Shown: in pieces, positions 1 through 5,781 of the stretch
How positions within the stretch are numbered: the stretch's first letter is position 1
Layout: each line of letters begins with the position of its first letter
Origin: Tissierellia bacterium
Lineage (GTDB): Bacteria > Bacillota > Clostridia > Tissierellales > Tepidimicrobiaceae
Assembly: GCA_012798935.1 (NCBI GenBank)
Contig: JAAZMG010000104.1
Span: 1 to 9,403 of the forward strand
Direction of reading: 5' to 3'
DNA length: 9,403 bases
Translations under genes and position numbers: made by a program
The notes under the pieces: model-generated
What the model was told of the DNA's origin: nothing
The model's input: only the letters and a program-made list of their open reading frames with translations
The model's database searches: none

Positions 1-621
1 AAAGCTTTATACTATACATTGCTTATAGCAGTTTTGTCATCAATTATTTCAACTATAATAGGTACTTTCGCTGCCATAGGTATATATGGTATGCCAGGAA
101 TTAGCAAAAAAATAGTATTAAATTTAAACTATTTACCAGTATTAAATCCAGATATTGTTACAGCAGTATCTTTAATGACCTTGTTTAGATTTATAAGGAT
201 TGAATTTGGATTTATCACTATGCTCCTATCCCATATAACCTTTAGCATACCCTATGTAATTTTATCCATATTGCCCAAGTTAAAACAGATGAATAAGCAC
301 CTAGCAGAGGCAGCTATGGATTTAGGGGCTACGCCCTTTTATGCCCTAAGAAGGGTGATAATACCTGAGATAATGCCGGGTATAATAACCGGCGGGTTAA
401 TAGCTTTTACCTTGTCAGTAGATGATTTTGTCATAAGCTTTTTTAACAAGGGAGCTGGGGTTACAAATTTAAGTATAACTATTTTTTCTATGGCAAGAAG
501 AGGCATTAATCCAGTGATAAATGCTTTATCTACATTGATGTTCCTTGGACTTTTGATTCTGCTTTTAACTATAAATAGTAGATCATCTAAAAATATTAGT
601 GAAAGGGGTGATATTATATGA
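1..621 (+). CDS. potC: Spermidine/putrescine ABC transporter permease PotC (partial, 5' end outside window)
   Basis: This is the C-terminal 206 residues of an inner-membrane permease of a polyamine ABC importer. The frame is open from base 1, so the TTG at 19 is an internal leucine, not the start; PotC proteins are usually about 260 residues, so roughly the first fifth is missing. The visible part is hydrophobic with several membrane spans. It carries the permease EAA loop that docks on the ATPase PotA (EAAMDLGATPFYALRR, followed by IIPEIMPGI), and then the DDFVISFF segment typical of PotC. The stop overlaps the next gene by four bases (ATGA at 618-621), which implies translational coupling with the binding protein. 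potA and potB are expected just upstream of the window. The family assignment is firm; the exact polyamine is inferred from the family and from PotD. Confidence 0.93.
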   Translation, partial: KALYYTLLIAVLSSIISTIIGTFAAIGIYGMPGISKKIVLNLNYLPVLNPDIVTAVSLMTLFRFIRIEFGFITMLLSHITFSIPYVILSILPKLKQMNKHLAEAAMDLGATPFYALRRVIIPEIMPGIITGGLIAFTLSVDDFVISFFNKGAGVTNLSITIFSMARRGINPVINALSTLMFLGLLILLLTINSRSSKNISERGDII

Positions 622-1664
622 AAAAAAATATAAAAGTATTAGTTATTATGAGCTTGATTTTAGTTATTGGGTTTATATCAACAGGGTGCGGAGACAATAG
701 GCCTGTAATTAATGTATATAATTGGGGAGATTATATTGATCCTAGCGTAATTAAAGACTTTCAAAAAGAGTTTAATGTAAAAGTAAACTATAATACTTTT
801 GCAACTAACGAAGATATGTATGTAAGTATTAAAAAAGGAGGCACTAGCTACGATGTAGCATTTCCTTCAGATTATATGATCGAAAGAATGATAGAGGAGA
901 ATATGCTAGAGAAGATAAATAAGGATAATGTACCAAATATAAGCAATATAGAGGATAGATTTTTATATTTAGATTTTGACCCTAACAATGATTATTCAGT
1001 GCCTTATATGTGGGGTACAGTAGGTATTATTTACAATAAAGAGATGGTAGATGATAAGGTTGATAGCTGGGACATTCTATGGAACGAGAAATATAAAGGT
1101 CAGATTCTAATGCTAGATAGTCAGAGAGATTCCATAGCAGTAGCATTAAAAAAATTAGGTTATTCTATGAATTCTAGGGATACAAATGAATTAGAACAGG
1201 CCAAAGAAGAACTGATAAAACAAAAACCACTAGTATACGCTTATGTTGGAGATGAGGTTAAAGACATAATGGTTGGAGAAGAAGCTGCCCTTGCTGTTGT
1301 TTGGTCAGGAGATGCAGTAGCTATGATTAGAGAAAATGAAAATTTAGAATATGTAATACCAAAAGAGGGTACTAATCTATGGTTTGACAACATGATCATA
1401 CCAAAGACTAGTAAAAACAAGGAAATAGCTGAACAATTTATTAATTTCATGCAAAGACCAGAAATAGCTGCAAGAAACACGGATTATGTAGGCTATTCAA
1501 CACCTAATTATAAAGCAATGGAGCTATTACCAGAAGACATTGTCAATAGCAAAGTTGCCTATCCTACAGAAGAAGAAATGGGTGATGTAGAAATATTTAA
1601 AGACCCTAAAGACTTTTTGAAAGTATATGATGACATATGGCTTGAAATCAAAGCTCAAAGATAA
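618..1664 (+). CDS. potD: Spermidine/putrescine-binding lipoprotein PotD
   Basis: This is the extracellular solute-binding lipoprotein that delivers polyamines to the PotABC permease, 348 residues and full length for the family. Residues 1-24 are a lipoprotein signal peptide: a lysine-rich start, a hydrophobic core, then STGC with the lipidated cysteine at 24. The mature part begins with the family hallmark VYNWGDYI. Several residues match the polyamine-contact positions I recall from E. coli PotD: Trp36 and Tyr39, the SDY at 84-86, Asp167, Trp229, Trp255 with Asp257, and Tyr293 in GYSTPN. One acidic contact appears as Asp171 where E. coli has Glu. The ATG start has a GAAAGGGG ribosome binding site about 9 bases upstream and overlaps the potC stop. 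The ligand is probably spermidine or putrescine, but which one is not resolved. Confidence 0.93.
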   Translation: MKKNIKVLVIMSLILVIGFISTGCGDNRPVINVYNWGDYIDPSVIKDFQKEFNVKVNYNTFATNEDMYVSIKKGGTSYDVAFPSDYMIERMIEENMLEKINKDNVPNISNIEDRFLYLDFDPNNDYSVPYMWGTVGIIYNKEMVDDKVDSWDILWNEKYKGQILMLDSQRDSIAVALKKLGYSMNSRDTNELEQAKEELIKQKPLVYAYVGDEVKDIMVGEEAALAVVWSGDAVAMIRENENLEYVIPKEGTNLWFDNMIIPKTSKNKEIAEQFINFMQRPEIAARNTDYVGYSTPNYKAMELLPEDIVNSKVAYPTEEEMGDVEIFKDPKDFLKVYDDIWLEIKAQR

Positions 1665-1690
1665 GACAGGGGGACGGTACCCTGTCTTAT
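1661..1690 (+). repeat. Hairpin at potD stop, resembling a dispersed REP-like palindrome
   Basis: A perfect 11-bp inverted repeat (arms ATAAGACAGGG at 1661-1671 and CCCTGTCTTAT at 1680-1690) encloses the 8-base loop GGACGGTA. The left arm includes the potD stop codon. There is no clean T-run after it, only a mixed T-rich stretch, so it is at best a weak terminator that might also protect the potD 3' end. From memory, the sequence type (ACAGGGGGACGG followed by an inverted CCCTGTC) resembles short palindromes scattered through clostridial genomes near REP-associated tyrosine transposases. That identity is an inference from recognition, not from a search. Confidence 0.6.
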
Positions 1691-1699
1691 TACTTCTCT

Positions 1700-1730
1700 T
1701 GTCATTCTGAGCGAAGCGAATGAGTCCTGG
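1700..1730. repeat. Short intergenic repeat of the 'CATTCTGAGCGAAGCGAA' type
   Basis: The stretch centred on CATTCTGAGCGAAGCGAATG is clearly more GC-rich than its surroundings and contains short complementary ends (CATTC at 1703-1707, GAATG at 1718-1722). I recognise this string, or its complement (TTCGCTTCGCTCAGAATGAC), as a short intergenic repeat seen in many unrelated bacterial genomes. Only one copy is present in this window, so the repeat nature rests on recognition rather than on internal comparison. It has no assigned function here. Confidence 0.5.
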
Positions 1731-1734
1731 TTTT

Positions 1735-1777
1735 GTTAATTATGTGTAATGGCTAAATACTTTGGGTAATAATTAAC
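1735..1777. repeat. Spaced 9-bp inverted repeat upstream of the flavoprotein gene
   Basis: GTTAATTAT (1735-1743) and its exact complement ATAATTAAC (1769-1777) are separated by 25 bases, ending 25 bases before the ATG of the oxidoreductase. The arms are almost pure A/T, so chance is a real possibility. The position between the preceding repeats and the ribosome binding site would suit a pair of operator half-sites. I could not identify a convincing sigma-A promoter in this gap. Confidence 0.25.
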
Positions 1778-1801
1778 TATAACAACTAGAGGAGTGAGAT
1801 A

Positions 1802-2986
1802 ATGGAGGAGACTAAATATTTAATAATAGGAAATGGAATTGCTGGCCTTTCTGCAGCAAAAGAAATAAGAAAAAGGGATAAGGAAGGCAGTATTGTTATG
1901 GTTACTAGGGAACCCTATCTAACCTATTATAGGATTAAATTAACTGAATACATAGGAAAGGATTTTCAGGATGATGATCTTTTAGTAAATGGTGAAAGCT
2001 GGTATAAAGAAAATAATATAAAAATATTATTAAGTAAAATTGTAGAAAATTTAGATGTAGATAATAATAAAATTAGGCTAGATGATAGTAGAGAGATAGG
2101 ATATGAAAAATTATTATTGGCTACAGGTAGCAGGCCTTTTATACCACCAATTGCAGGTAAATATAAACAAGGAGTAGTAGCTTTAAGAACTCTTGATGAT
2201 TTAATATATATTAAAAATTACTTTAGTGAATGTGAAAATATAGTTGTAGTAGGAGGAGGAATATTAGGGTTAGAAGCAGCTTGGTCTTTAAAGACTTTAG
2301 GCAAGGAGGTATCTGTCATTGGACGTAGTTCCCATTTAATGCCGAAACAATTGGATGAAGAAATTGGCAATAAATTAGAAGAAAGATTGACTGAAGAAGG
2401 TATTAAGATTTATCTATCATCAACAGTAGATGAGATCCTTGGAAAAAGCCAAGTAAATGGTCTTAGATTAGATAATGGTATTGAAATTAAAACTGATAGT
2501 GTATTATTTTCTACAGGAATAATACCGAGTATAGATATAGTAAGAAATACGCCGATAGAATTTAATAAAGGGATAATAGTAGATAATAATTTAAAAACCA
2601 ATGTTGATAATGTTTATGCAGCAGGAGATTCAATAGAAGTAAATGGCAAGTCAATAGGTTTATGGACATCTAGTAATGAGCAAGGGAGAATTGCTGGATC
2701 AAATATGGCAGGAAAACCTATGGAGTACACTGGATTGAAGCCCTTTACTACTTTACGATTAGGAGATATAAAAATATTTTCAGTAGGAGATATAGAAAAG
2801 TTTGACAAAGTTTATGAATATAGGGATGAGGACAAGTCCATACATCATAAACTATTTACAAGTGACGGAAAAATTACCGGGGGAATACTATTTGGAGATA
2901 TAAAGGATATGGGCAAGTTAAAAAACGCAGTTACAGAAAAGGTAAGTATTGATTCTTATTTAGAGGATAACTTACCCTTTGTATAG
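1802..2986 (+). CDS. FAD-dependent NAD(P)H oxidoreductase, rubredoxin reductase/NirB-like type
   Basis: This 394-residue pyridine nucleotide-disulfide-fold flavoenzyme probably passes electrons from NAD(P)H to a small redox protein or acceptor in the cytoplasm. The FAD-binding Rossmann motif GNGIAG is at residues 10-15, the ATGSRP connector at 107-112, the NAD(P)H-binding GGGILG at 151-156, and the second FAD motif VYAAGD at 271-276. The only cysteine is Cys144. It therefore lacks both the CxxC of thioredoxin reductase and the catalytic cysteine near position 43 of CoA-disulfide reductase/NADH oxidase. The YYRIKLTEYI segment near residue 42 resembles NADH:rubredoxin oxidoreductases of clostridia and the reductase part of NirB. 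A strong AGAGGAG ribosome binding site lies 7 bases before the ATG. It stands alone between the pot genes and the GntR gene. A link to the reductase operon downstream is possible, but only proximity supports it. Confidence 0.85.
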   Translation: MEETKYLIIGNGIAGLSAAKEIRKRDKEGSIVMVTREPYLTYYRIKLTEYIGKDFQDDDLLVNGESWYKENNIKILLSKIVENLDVDNNKIRLDDSREIGYEKLLLATGSRPFIPPIAGKYKQGVVALRTLDDLIYIKNYFSECENIVVVGGGILGLEAAWSLKTLGKEVSVIGRSSHLMPKQLDEEIGNKLEERLTEEGIKIYLSSTVDEILGKSQVNGLRLDNGIEIKTDSVLFSTGIIPSIDIVRNTPIEFNKGIIVDNNLKTNVDNVYAAGDSIEVNGKSIGLWTSSNEQGRIAGSNMAGKPMEYTGLKPFTTLRLGDIKIFSVGDIEKFDKVYEYRDEDKSIHHKLFTSDGKITGGILFGDIKDMGKLKNAVTEKVSIDSYLEDNLPFV

Positions 2987-3010
2987 AAGTAGGCTAAAAA
3001 ATATAATTAA

Positions 3011-3031
3011 TAAAATACAATTTGTATTTTA
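3011..3031. promoter_or_regulatory. 21-bp palindrome between the flavoprotein and GntR genes
   Basis: The arms TAAAATACAA (3011-3020) and TTGTATTTTA (3022-3031) are exact complements around a single T. A one-base centre cannot form a hairpin loop with full pairing, which favours a protein-binding site over a terminator. It lies directly upstream of and abutting the proposed GntR promoter. The AATACA core recurs three times in the grdX promoter. It may be a second operator for the adjacent regulator or for another factor. Confidence 0.4.
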
Positions 3032-3056
3032 CTAATTGCCCAATAAGTGTTATATT
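3028..3056 (+). promoter_or_regulatory. Predicted sigma-A promoter of the GntR gene (extended -10)
   Basis: TTTACT (3028-3033) serves as -35, followed by a 17-bp spacer and TATATT (3051-3056) as -10, preceded by TG one base earlier (extended -10). The -10 box lies inside the left arm of the 16-bp inverted repeat at 3050-3085, so a protein bound there would block the polymerase. The -35 is weak, and the call rests mainly on spacing and the extended -10. Confidence 0.5.
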
Positions 3057-3085
3057 GATATTATAGCATTATAATATCAATATAA
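3050..3085. promoter_or_regulatory. Perfect 16-bp inverted repeat, likely operator of the GntR regulator
   Basis: TTATATTGATATTATA (3050-3065) and its exact complement TATAATATCAATATAA (3070-3085) flank the four bases GCAT. The left arm covers the predicted -10 box, and the right arm ends on the first bases of the AAGGGG ribosome binding site (3084-3089) of the GntR gene. Both transcription start and translation start fall in or next to it, which is the classic layout for autoregulation. As RNA it could also form a hairpin that hides the ribosome binding site. Assignment to this GntR protein is inferred from position. Confidence 0.65.
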
Positions 3086-3098
3086 GGGGTTATGTTCT

Positions 3099-3737
3099 GT
3101 GAATAAAAAAATTGGAAAAGATGAAATATATGAAATATTAAAAAGAAAGATTATTGAATTAGACTATGAACCTGGAGAAGTATTTAATGAAGTAGATATA
3201 GCTGAAGAGTTTAATATAAGTAGGACACCTATTAGAAAGGTGTTTCATCAATTAAGTACAGATAAATTACTTAATATTATTCCAAGGTTCGGAGCACAGG
3301 TTGCACCCATTGATTTTATGTACATGAAATCAGTGTTTGAAGTAACAAGAGTTCTGGATCCTTTTGCTGCAAGATTAGCAGTTGATAGGATTACTGATGA
3401 ACAAATTGAAGGGTTAGAGGCAATCATTGACAGGTTAAAGACATATGATATTGATGTAGATTATCAAAAAGCAATTGTCGATGACCAAAGATTCCACAAT
3501 ATTATTTTTTTTAGTAGCGGTAATCTATGCTTACAAGAGATTTTGCATAATCTGCATAATCATACAGAAAGATTATGGCATTACTCACAACGTTATTTTG
3601 ACACAATAGATTTATTTACAGATAGCTTAGGCAAAGTATTAGAAGCAATAAAAGAAAAAGATAAGGATATGGCAGAAAAATATGCAAGAGATCATATTGA
3701 TGCATTTGTAGAAAAAATAAAAAAAGAATTACTTTAG
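3099..3737 (+). CDS. GntR-family transcriptional regulator, FadR/FCD subfamily
   Basis: This 212-residue cytoplasmic DNA-binding regulator has an N-terminal winged helix-turn-helix at about residues 8-70. It includes the recognition-helix signature FNISRTPIRKVFHQL (residues 38-52). An all-helical FCD effector domain follows, from about 77 to 207. Of the four metal-ligand positions usual in this domain, Asp129, His133 and His199 are present. The position that normally reads EHxxIL before 'EAI' is Leu177 instead of His. The GTG start follows an AAGGGG ribosome binding site by 9 bases; the nearby ATG at 3092 is out of frame and stops at once. It is preceded by a large palindrome and followed by a strong terminator, so it is its own transcription unit. 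Being next to the grdX module, it probably senses that module's substrate or product, but this is an inference. Confidence 0.88.
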   Translation: MNKKIGKDEIYEILKRKIIELDYEPGEVFNEVDIAEEFNISRTPIRKVFHQLSTDKLLNIIPRFGAQVAPIDFMYMKSVFEVTRVLDPFAARLAVDRITDEQIEGLEAIIDRLKTYDIDVDYQKAIVDDQRFHNIIFFSSGNLCLQEILHNLHNHTERLWHYSQRYFDTIDLFTDSLGKVLEAIKEKDKDMAEKYARDHIDAFVEKIKKELL

Positions 3738-3756
3738 TTTAGCAGAATTTTTGAAT

Positions 3757-3803
3757 AAAGAACCTTAGAGTTTATTAATAAACTTTAAGGTTCTTTTATT
3801 TTG
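3757..3803. terminator. Strong rho-independent terminator after the GntR gene
   Basis: AAAGAACCTTA (3757-3767) pairs with TAAGGTTCTTT (3786-3796). The helix continues inward through a G-T wobble and six more pairs to a TTAA loop (3775-3778), giving an 18-bp stem. A T-rich tail (TTTTATTTT) follows on the + strand, and an A-rich stretch precedes the stem, so the element could also act on the opposite strand. It separates the regulator gene from the grdX operon. Confidence 0.88.
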
Positions 3804-3941
3804 CTTTAGCATAAAAATCAGATTAACAAGAAAACAGAACCCCATAATAAAAGTAATAACATACATATTACCCTAAATGTGGGAAACATATAGATTAAAG
3901 GATAAAAATATTGATAAATATCTAACTTTTTTCAAAAAACT
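3804..3941. other. AT-rich intergenic DNA upstream of the grdX promoter
   Basis: I see no gene, RNA or recognisable riboswitch in this stretch. The one notable item is ATATTGATA at 3908-3916, identical to nine bases of the arm of the GntR-promoter palindrome (3052-3060). It overlaps a small palindrome, GATA-AA-TATC, at 3913-3922. It lies just upstream of the two candidate -35 boxes of grdX and could be a half-site for the same regulator. Confidence 0.35.
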
Positions 3942-3974
3942 ATTGAAATACAATTGAAATACATATACAATACA
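3942..3974 (+). repeat. Three 11-bp-phased repeats in the grdX promoter
   Basis: ATTGAAATACA occurs twice in exact tandem (3942-3952 and 3953-3963). A third, degenerate copy, TATACAATACA (3964-3974), keeps the same phase, so AATACA appears three times at exactly 11-bp intervals. That is close to one helical turn, placing the motif repeatedly on one face of the DNA. The repeats also supply two overlapping TTGAAA -35 boxes. Confidence 0.75.
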
Positions 3975-3982
3975 TATATAAG
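3943..3982 (+). promoter_or_regulatory. Two overlapping sigma-A promoters of the grdX operon
   Basis: Promoter A is TTGAAA (3943-3948), a 17-bp spacer and TACAAT (3966-3971). Promoter B is TTGAAA (3954-3959), a 17-bp spacer and TATAAG (3977-3982). Both follow from the 11-bp repeat and are offset by exactly 11 bases. Transcription would start near 3979 or 3990, leaving a leader of about 85-95 bases before grdX. That leader contains only weak hairpins: CATTAC/GTAATG at 3991-4012 and AGAAA/TTTCT at 4043-4056. I recognise no riboswitch in it. Confidence 0.6.
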
Positions 3983-4073
3983 ACAAAAAACATTACAATA
4001 AAATCCGTAATGGTTTATAATATTTTCTTTATATTAGTTCCCAGAAAATACTTTCTATGAAAGGCGTGATTGT

Positions 4074-4451
4074 TTGAAATATTTAATAGCAACCAACAAT
4101 CCATTAGTAAAAAAGAAAGCTGATAATCTATGTTTTGTAGAAGGGTCCTATGAAGATGTGCTCATTAAAGTTAGAGATTTGGTTTACGAAGGGGTAGAAC
4201 TAGTGAGTCATCCATTAGGAGCAAGTATGAGAATGTTGTTTTCACCTTACAGATCTATAATATTGGGACAAAAGAGTAAGACAATTAATCCTTTTCATGT
4301 GGAAATTATTGAAAATAGCATTATTAATTACAGAAAAAATTTGGAAGCCAGAAAGGTAGATTGGGTACATGCAGATGATTATGCCTTAATTGATAATGAA
4401 CTTTTAAAGTCCACATTTAAGGACTTAGAAGTTGATTTTAATAAAATTTAA
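4074..4451 (+). CDS. grdX: GrdX family protein
   Basis: GrdX is a small protein (125 residues here) encoded at the head of glycine, sarcosine and betaine reductase operons in Stickland-fermenting anaerobes; its biochemical role is not established. The family start MKYLIATNNPLV is present, as are the conserved stretches HPLGAS (residues 46-51) and SPYRSI (57-62). No signal peptide or membrane span is visible, so it should be cytoplasmic. The start is a TTG at 4074 with a GAAAGG ribosome binding site 9 bases upstream; the ATG at 4057 is out of frame. It is the first gene of a three-gene unit, with 20 bases between its stop and the next start codon. In the standard glycine reductase operon grdX is followed by thioredoxin genes, which are missing here. 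Confidence 0.9.
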   Translation: MKYLIATNNPLVKKKADNLCFVEGSYEDVLIKVRDLVYEGVELVSHPLGASMRMLFSPYRSIILGQKSKTINPFHVEIIENSIINYRKNLEARKVDWVHADDYALIDNELLKSTFKDLEVDFNKI

Positions 4452-4471
4452 ATTATTCGGAGGTGATTTTT

Positions 4472-5758
4472 TTGAAACTAGAACTTAGAAGGATTCATAT
4501 TAAGGATATTCAACTTGGTAAAGAAACTGCAGTAAAAGATGGGGTTTTAATTGTAAACGAAGAAGAACTAGTAAGCAAACTAAAGGAAGATGAAAGAATA
4601 AAAGACATAAAAATTGACATTGCAAGACCGGGAGAAAAGGTAAGGATTATTCCAGTAAAGGATGTAATTGAGCCTAGGGTAAAAATCGAAGGAACTGGAA
4701 ATGGCTTTCCAGGAGTATCATCTAAAATTGCTCAACTAGGTGAAGGTAAGGTAAATGTACTATATGGAGCAGCAGTAGTTACTGTAGGGGATATTGTAGG
4801 GTTTCAAGAAGGCGTTATAGACATGTGGGGTGAAGGAGCAAAATGGACTCCATTTTCTAAAACTTATAATTTGGTAGTAGATATTACCCCAGTGGAAGGA
4901 TTAGATCCTCATTCCCATGAGGCAACTGTAAGGTTAGCAGGGCTTAAAGCTGCAGAATTTATTGGGGAAGCAGGAAGAGAAGTTACACCAGACGAAGTAT
5001 TAACCTATGAAATAGGAAGTCATGTTGAAGAAACAGCTAAATATCCAGATTTACCAAAAGTATTATATGTGGAGATGCTAATTTCTCAAGGATTACTTCA
5101 TGATGGATATATCTATGGTGTTAATAGCCAAAAGATAATACCAACTTTATTACATCCAAATGAAGAACTGGATGGTGCTGTAATTAGTGGTAACTGTGTT
5201 GCTGCTTGTGATAAAATTACAACTTATCAACATCAAAACAATTCAGTAATCCTAGATTTATACGCACAACATGGAAAGACATTAAACTTTATGGGAGTAG
5301 TATTAACTCCAGAACTTACTACATTAGAGGGTAAATTTAGAACTTGTGATTATACAGCAAAACTATGTAAAATGATAGGCGTTGATGGTGTAATTATATC
5401 AGAAGAAGGATATGGTAATCCTGATTCAGATTTATTAATGATTTGTAAGAGATTAGAAAATTCAGGAATAAAAACTGTTCTTATAACAGATGAATGTTCA
5501 GGTAGAGATGGAATGAGTCAACCATTAGCAGATACAGCTAAAGAAGCTGTAGCAGTTGTATCAGGAGGAAACGTAAGTCATGTAGTTACTTTACCACCTG
5601 CTGATAAAGTAATTGGAAATGACGAATCCATAGCAACTTTAGCTGGAGGTTGGGATGGAGCATTGCTTGAAGATGGGACATTAATGTGTGAATTAAATGC
5701 TGTAATCGGTTCCACTTCAGAGATTGGATATCACTATTGTACAGCTAAATTATATTAA
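4472..5758 (+). CDS. Glycine/sarcosine/betaine-type reductase component B, pyruvoyl proprotein subunit (GrdE/GrdG/GrdI type)
   Basis: This is the proprotein of the substrate-binding component B of a selenoenzyme amine reductase. In the family it cleaves itself at a cysteine, and that residue becomes a pyruvoyl group that holds the substrate amine as a Schiff base. The family start MKLEL is reached from the TTG at 4472, which has GGAGG 8 bases upstream (4459-4463). An upstream in-frame GTG at 4463 would overlap that site. From TTG the protein has 428 residues, the length I recall for GrdE. The processing motif GNCVAAC places the cleaved cysteine at 242 (codon 5195-5197), giving chains of 241 and 187 residues. 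No frameshift is seen. The gene cannot be assigned among glycine, sarcosine, betaine or another substrate from the sequence alone, so no symbol is given. It lies 23 bases before its selenoprotein partner. Confidence 0.9.
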   Translation: MKLELRRIHIKDIQLGKETAVKDGVLIVNEEELVSKLKEDERIKDIKIDIARPGEKVRIIPVKDVIEPRVKIEGTGNGFPGVSSKIAQLGEGKVNVLYGAAVVTVGDIVGFQEGVIDMWGEGAKWTPFSKTYNLVVDITPVEGLDPHSHEATVRLAGLKAAEFIGEAGREVTPDEVLTYEIGSHVEETAKYPDLPKVLYVEMLISQGLLHDGYIYGVNSQKIIPTLLHPNEELDGAVISGNCVAACDKITTYQHQNNSVILDLYAQHGKTLNFMGVVLTPELTTLEGKFRTCDYTAKLCKMIGVDGVIISEEGYGNPDSDLLMICKRLENSGIKTVLITDECSGRDGMSQPLADTAKEAVAVVSGGNVSHVVTLPPADKVIGNDESIATLAGGWDGALLEDGTLMCELNAVIGSTSEIGYHYCTAKLY

Positions 5759-5781
5759 TTATTTTGAAAGGAGGATTGAAA

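Noticed and set aside
1241..1480. Antisense open frame inside potD
   Set aside because: It is a shadow of a well-conserved gene, with no ribosome binding site or recognisable product.
2410..2808. Two antisense open frames inside the flavoprotein gene
   Set aside because: They are short, overlap a clearly coding frame and show no family features.
3942..3974. CRISPR array or iteron-type origin
   Set aside because: The repeats are 11 bp with no spacers and sit exactly in a promoter; no cas or replication gene is nearby.
3985..4073. Glycine riboswitch or other structured leader before grdX
   Set aside because: Only two weak short hairpins are visible, and no conserved riboswitch core is recognisable.
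4463..4471. GTG at 4463 as the start of the pyruvoyl proprotein
   Set aside because: It overlaps the GGAGG ribosome binding site; the TTG at 4472 gives the family N-terminus and the expected length.
5764..5781. TTG at 5764 as the start of the selenoprotein
   Set aside because: It lies just before and within the AAAGGAGG ribosome binding site; the ATG at 5782 is correctly spaced.
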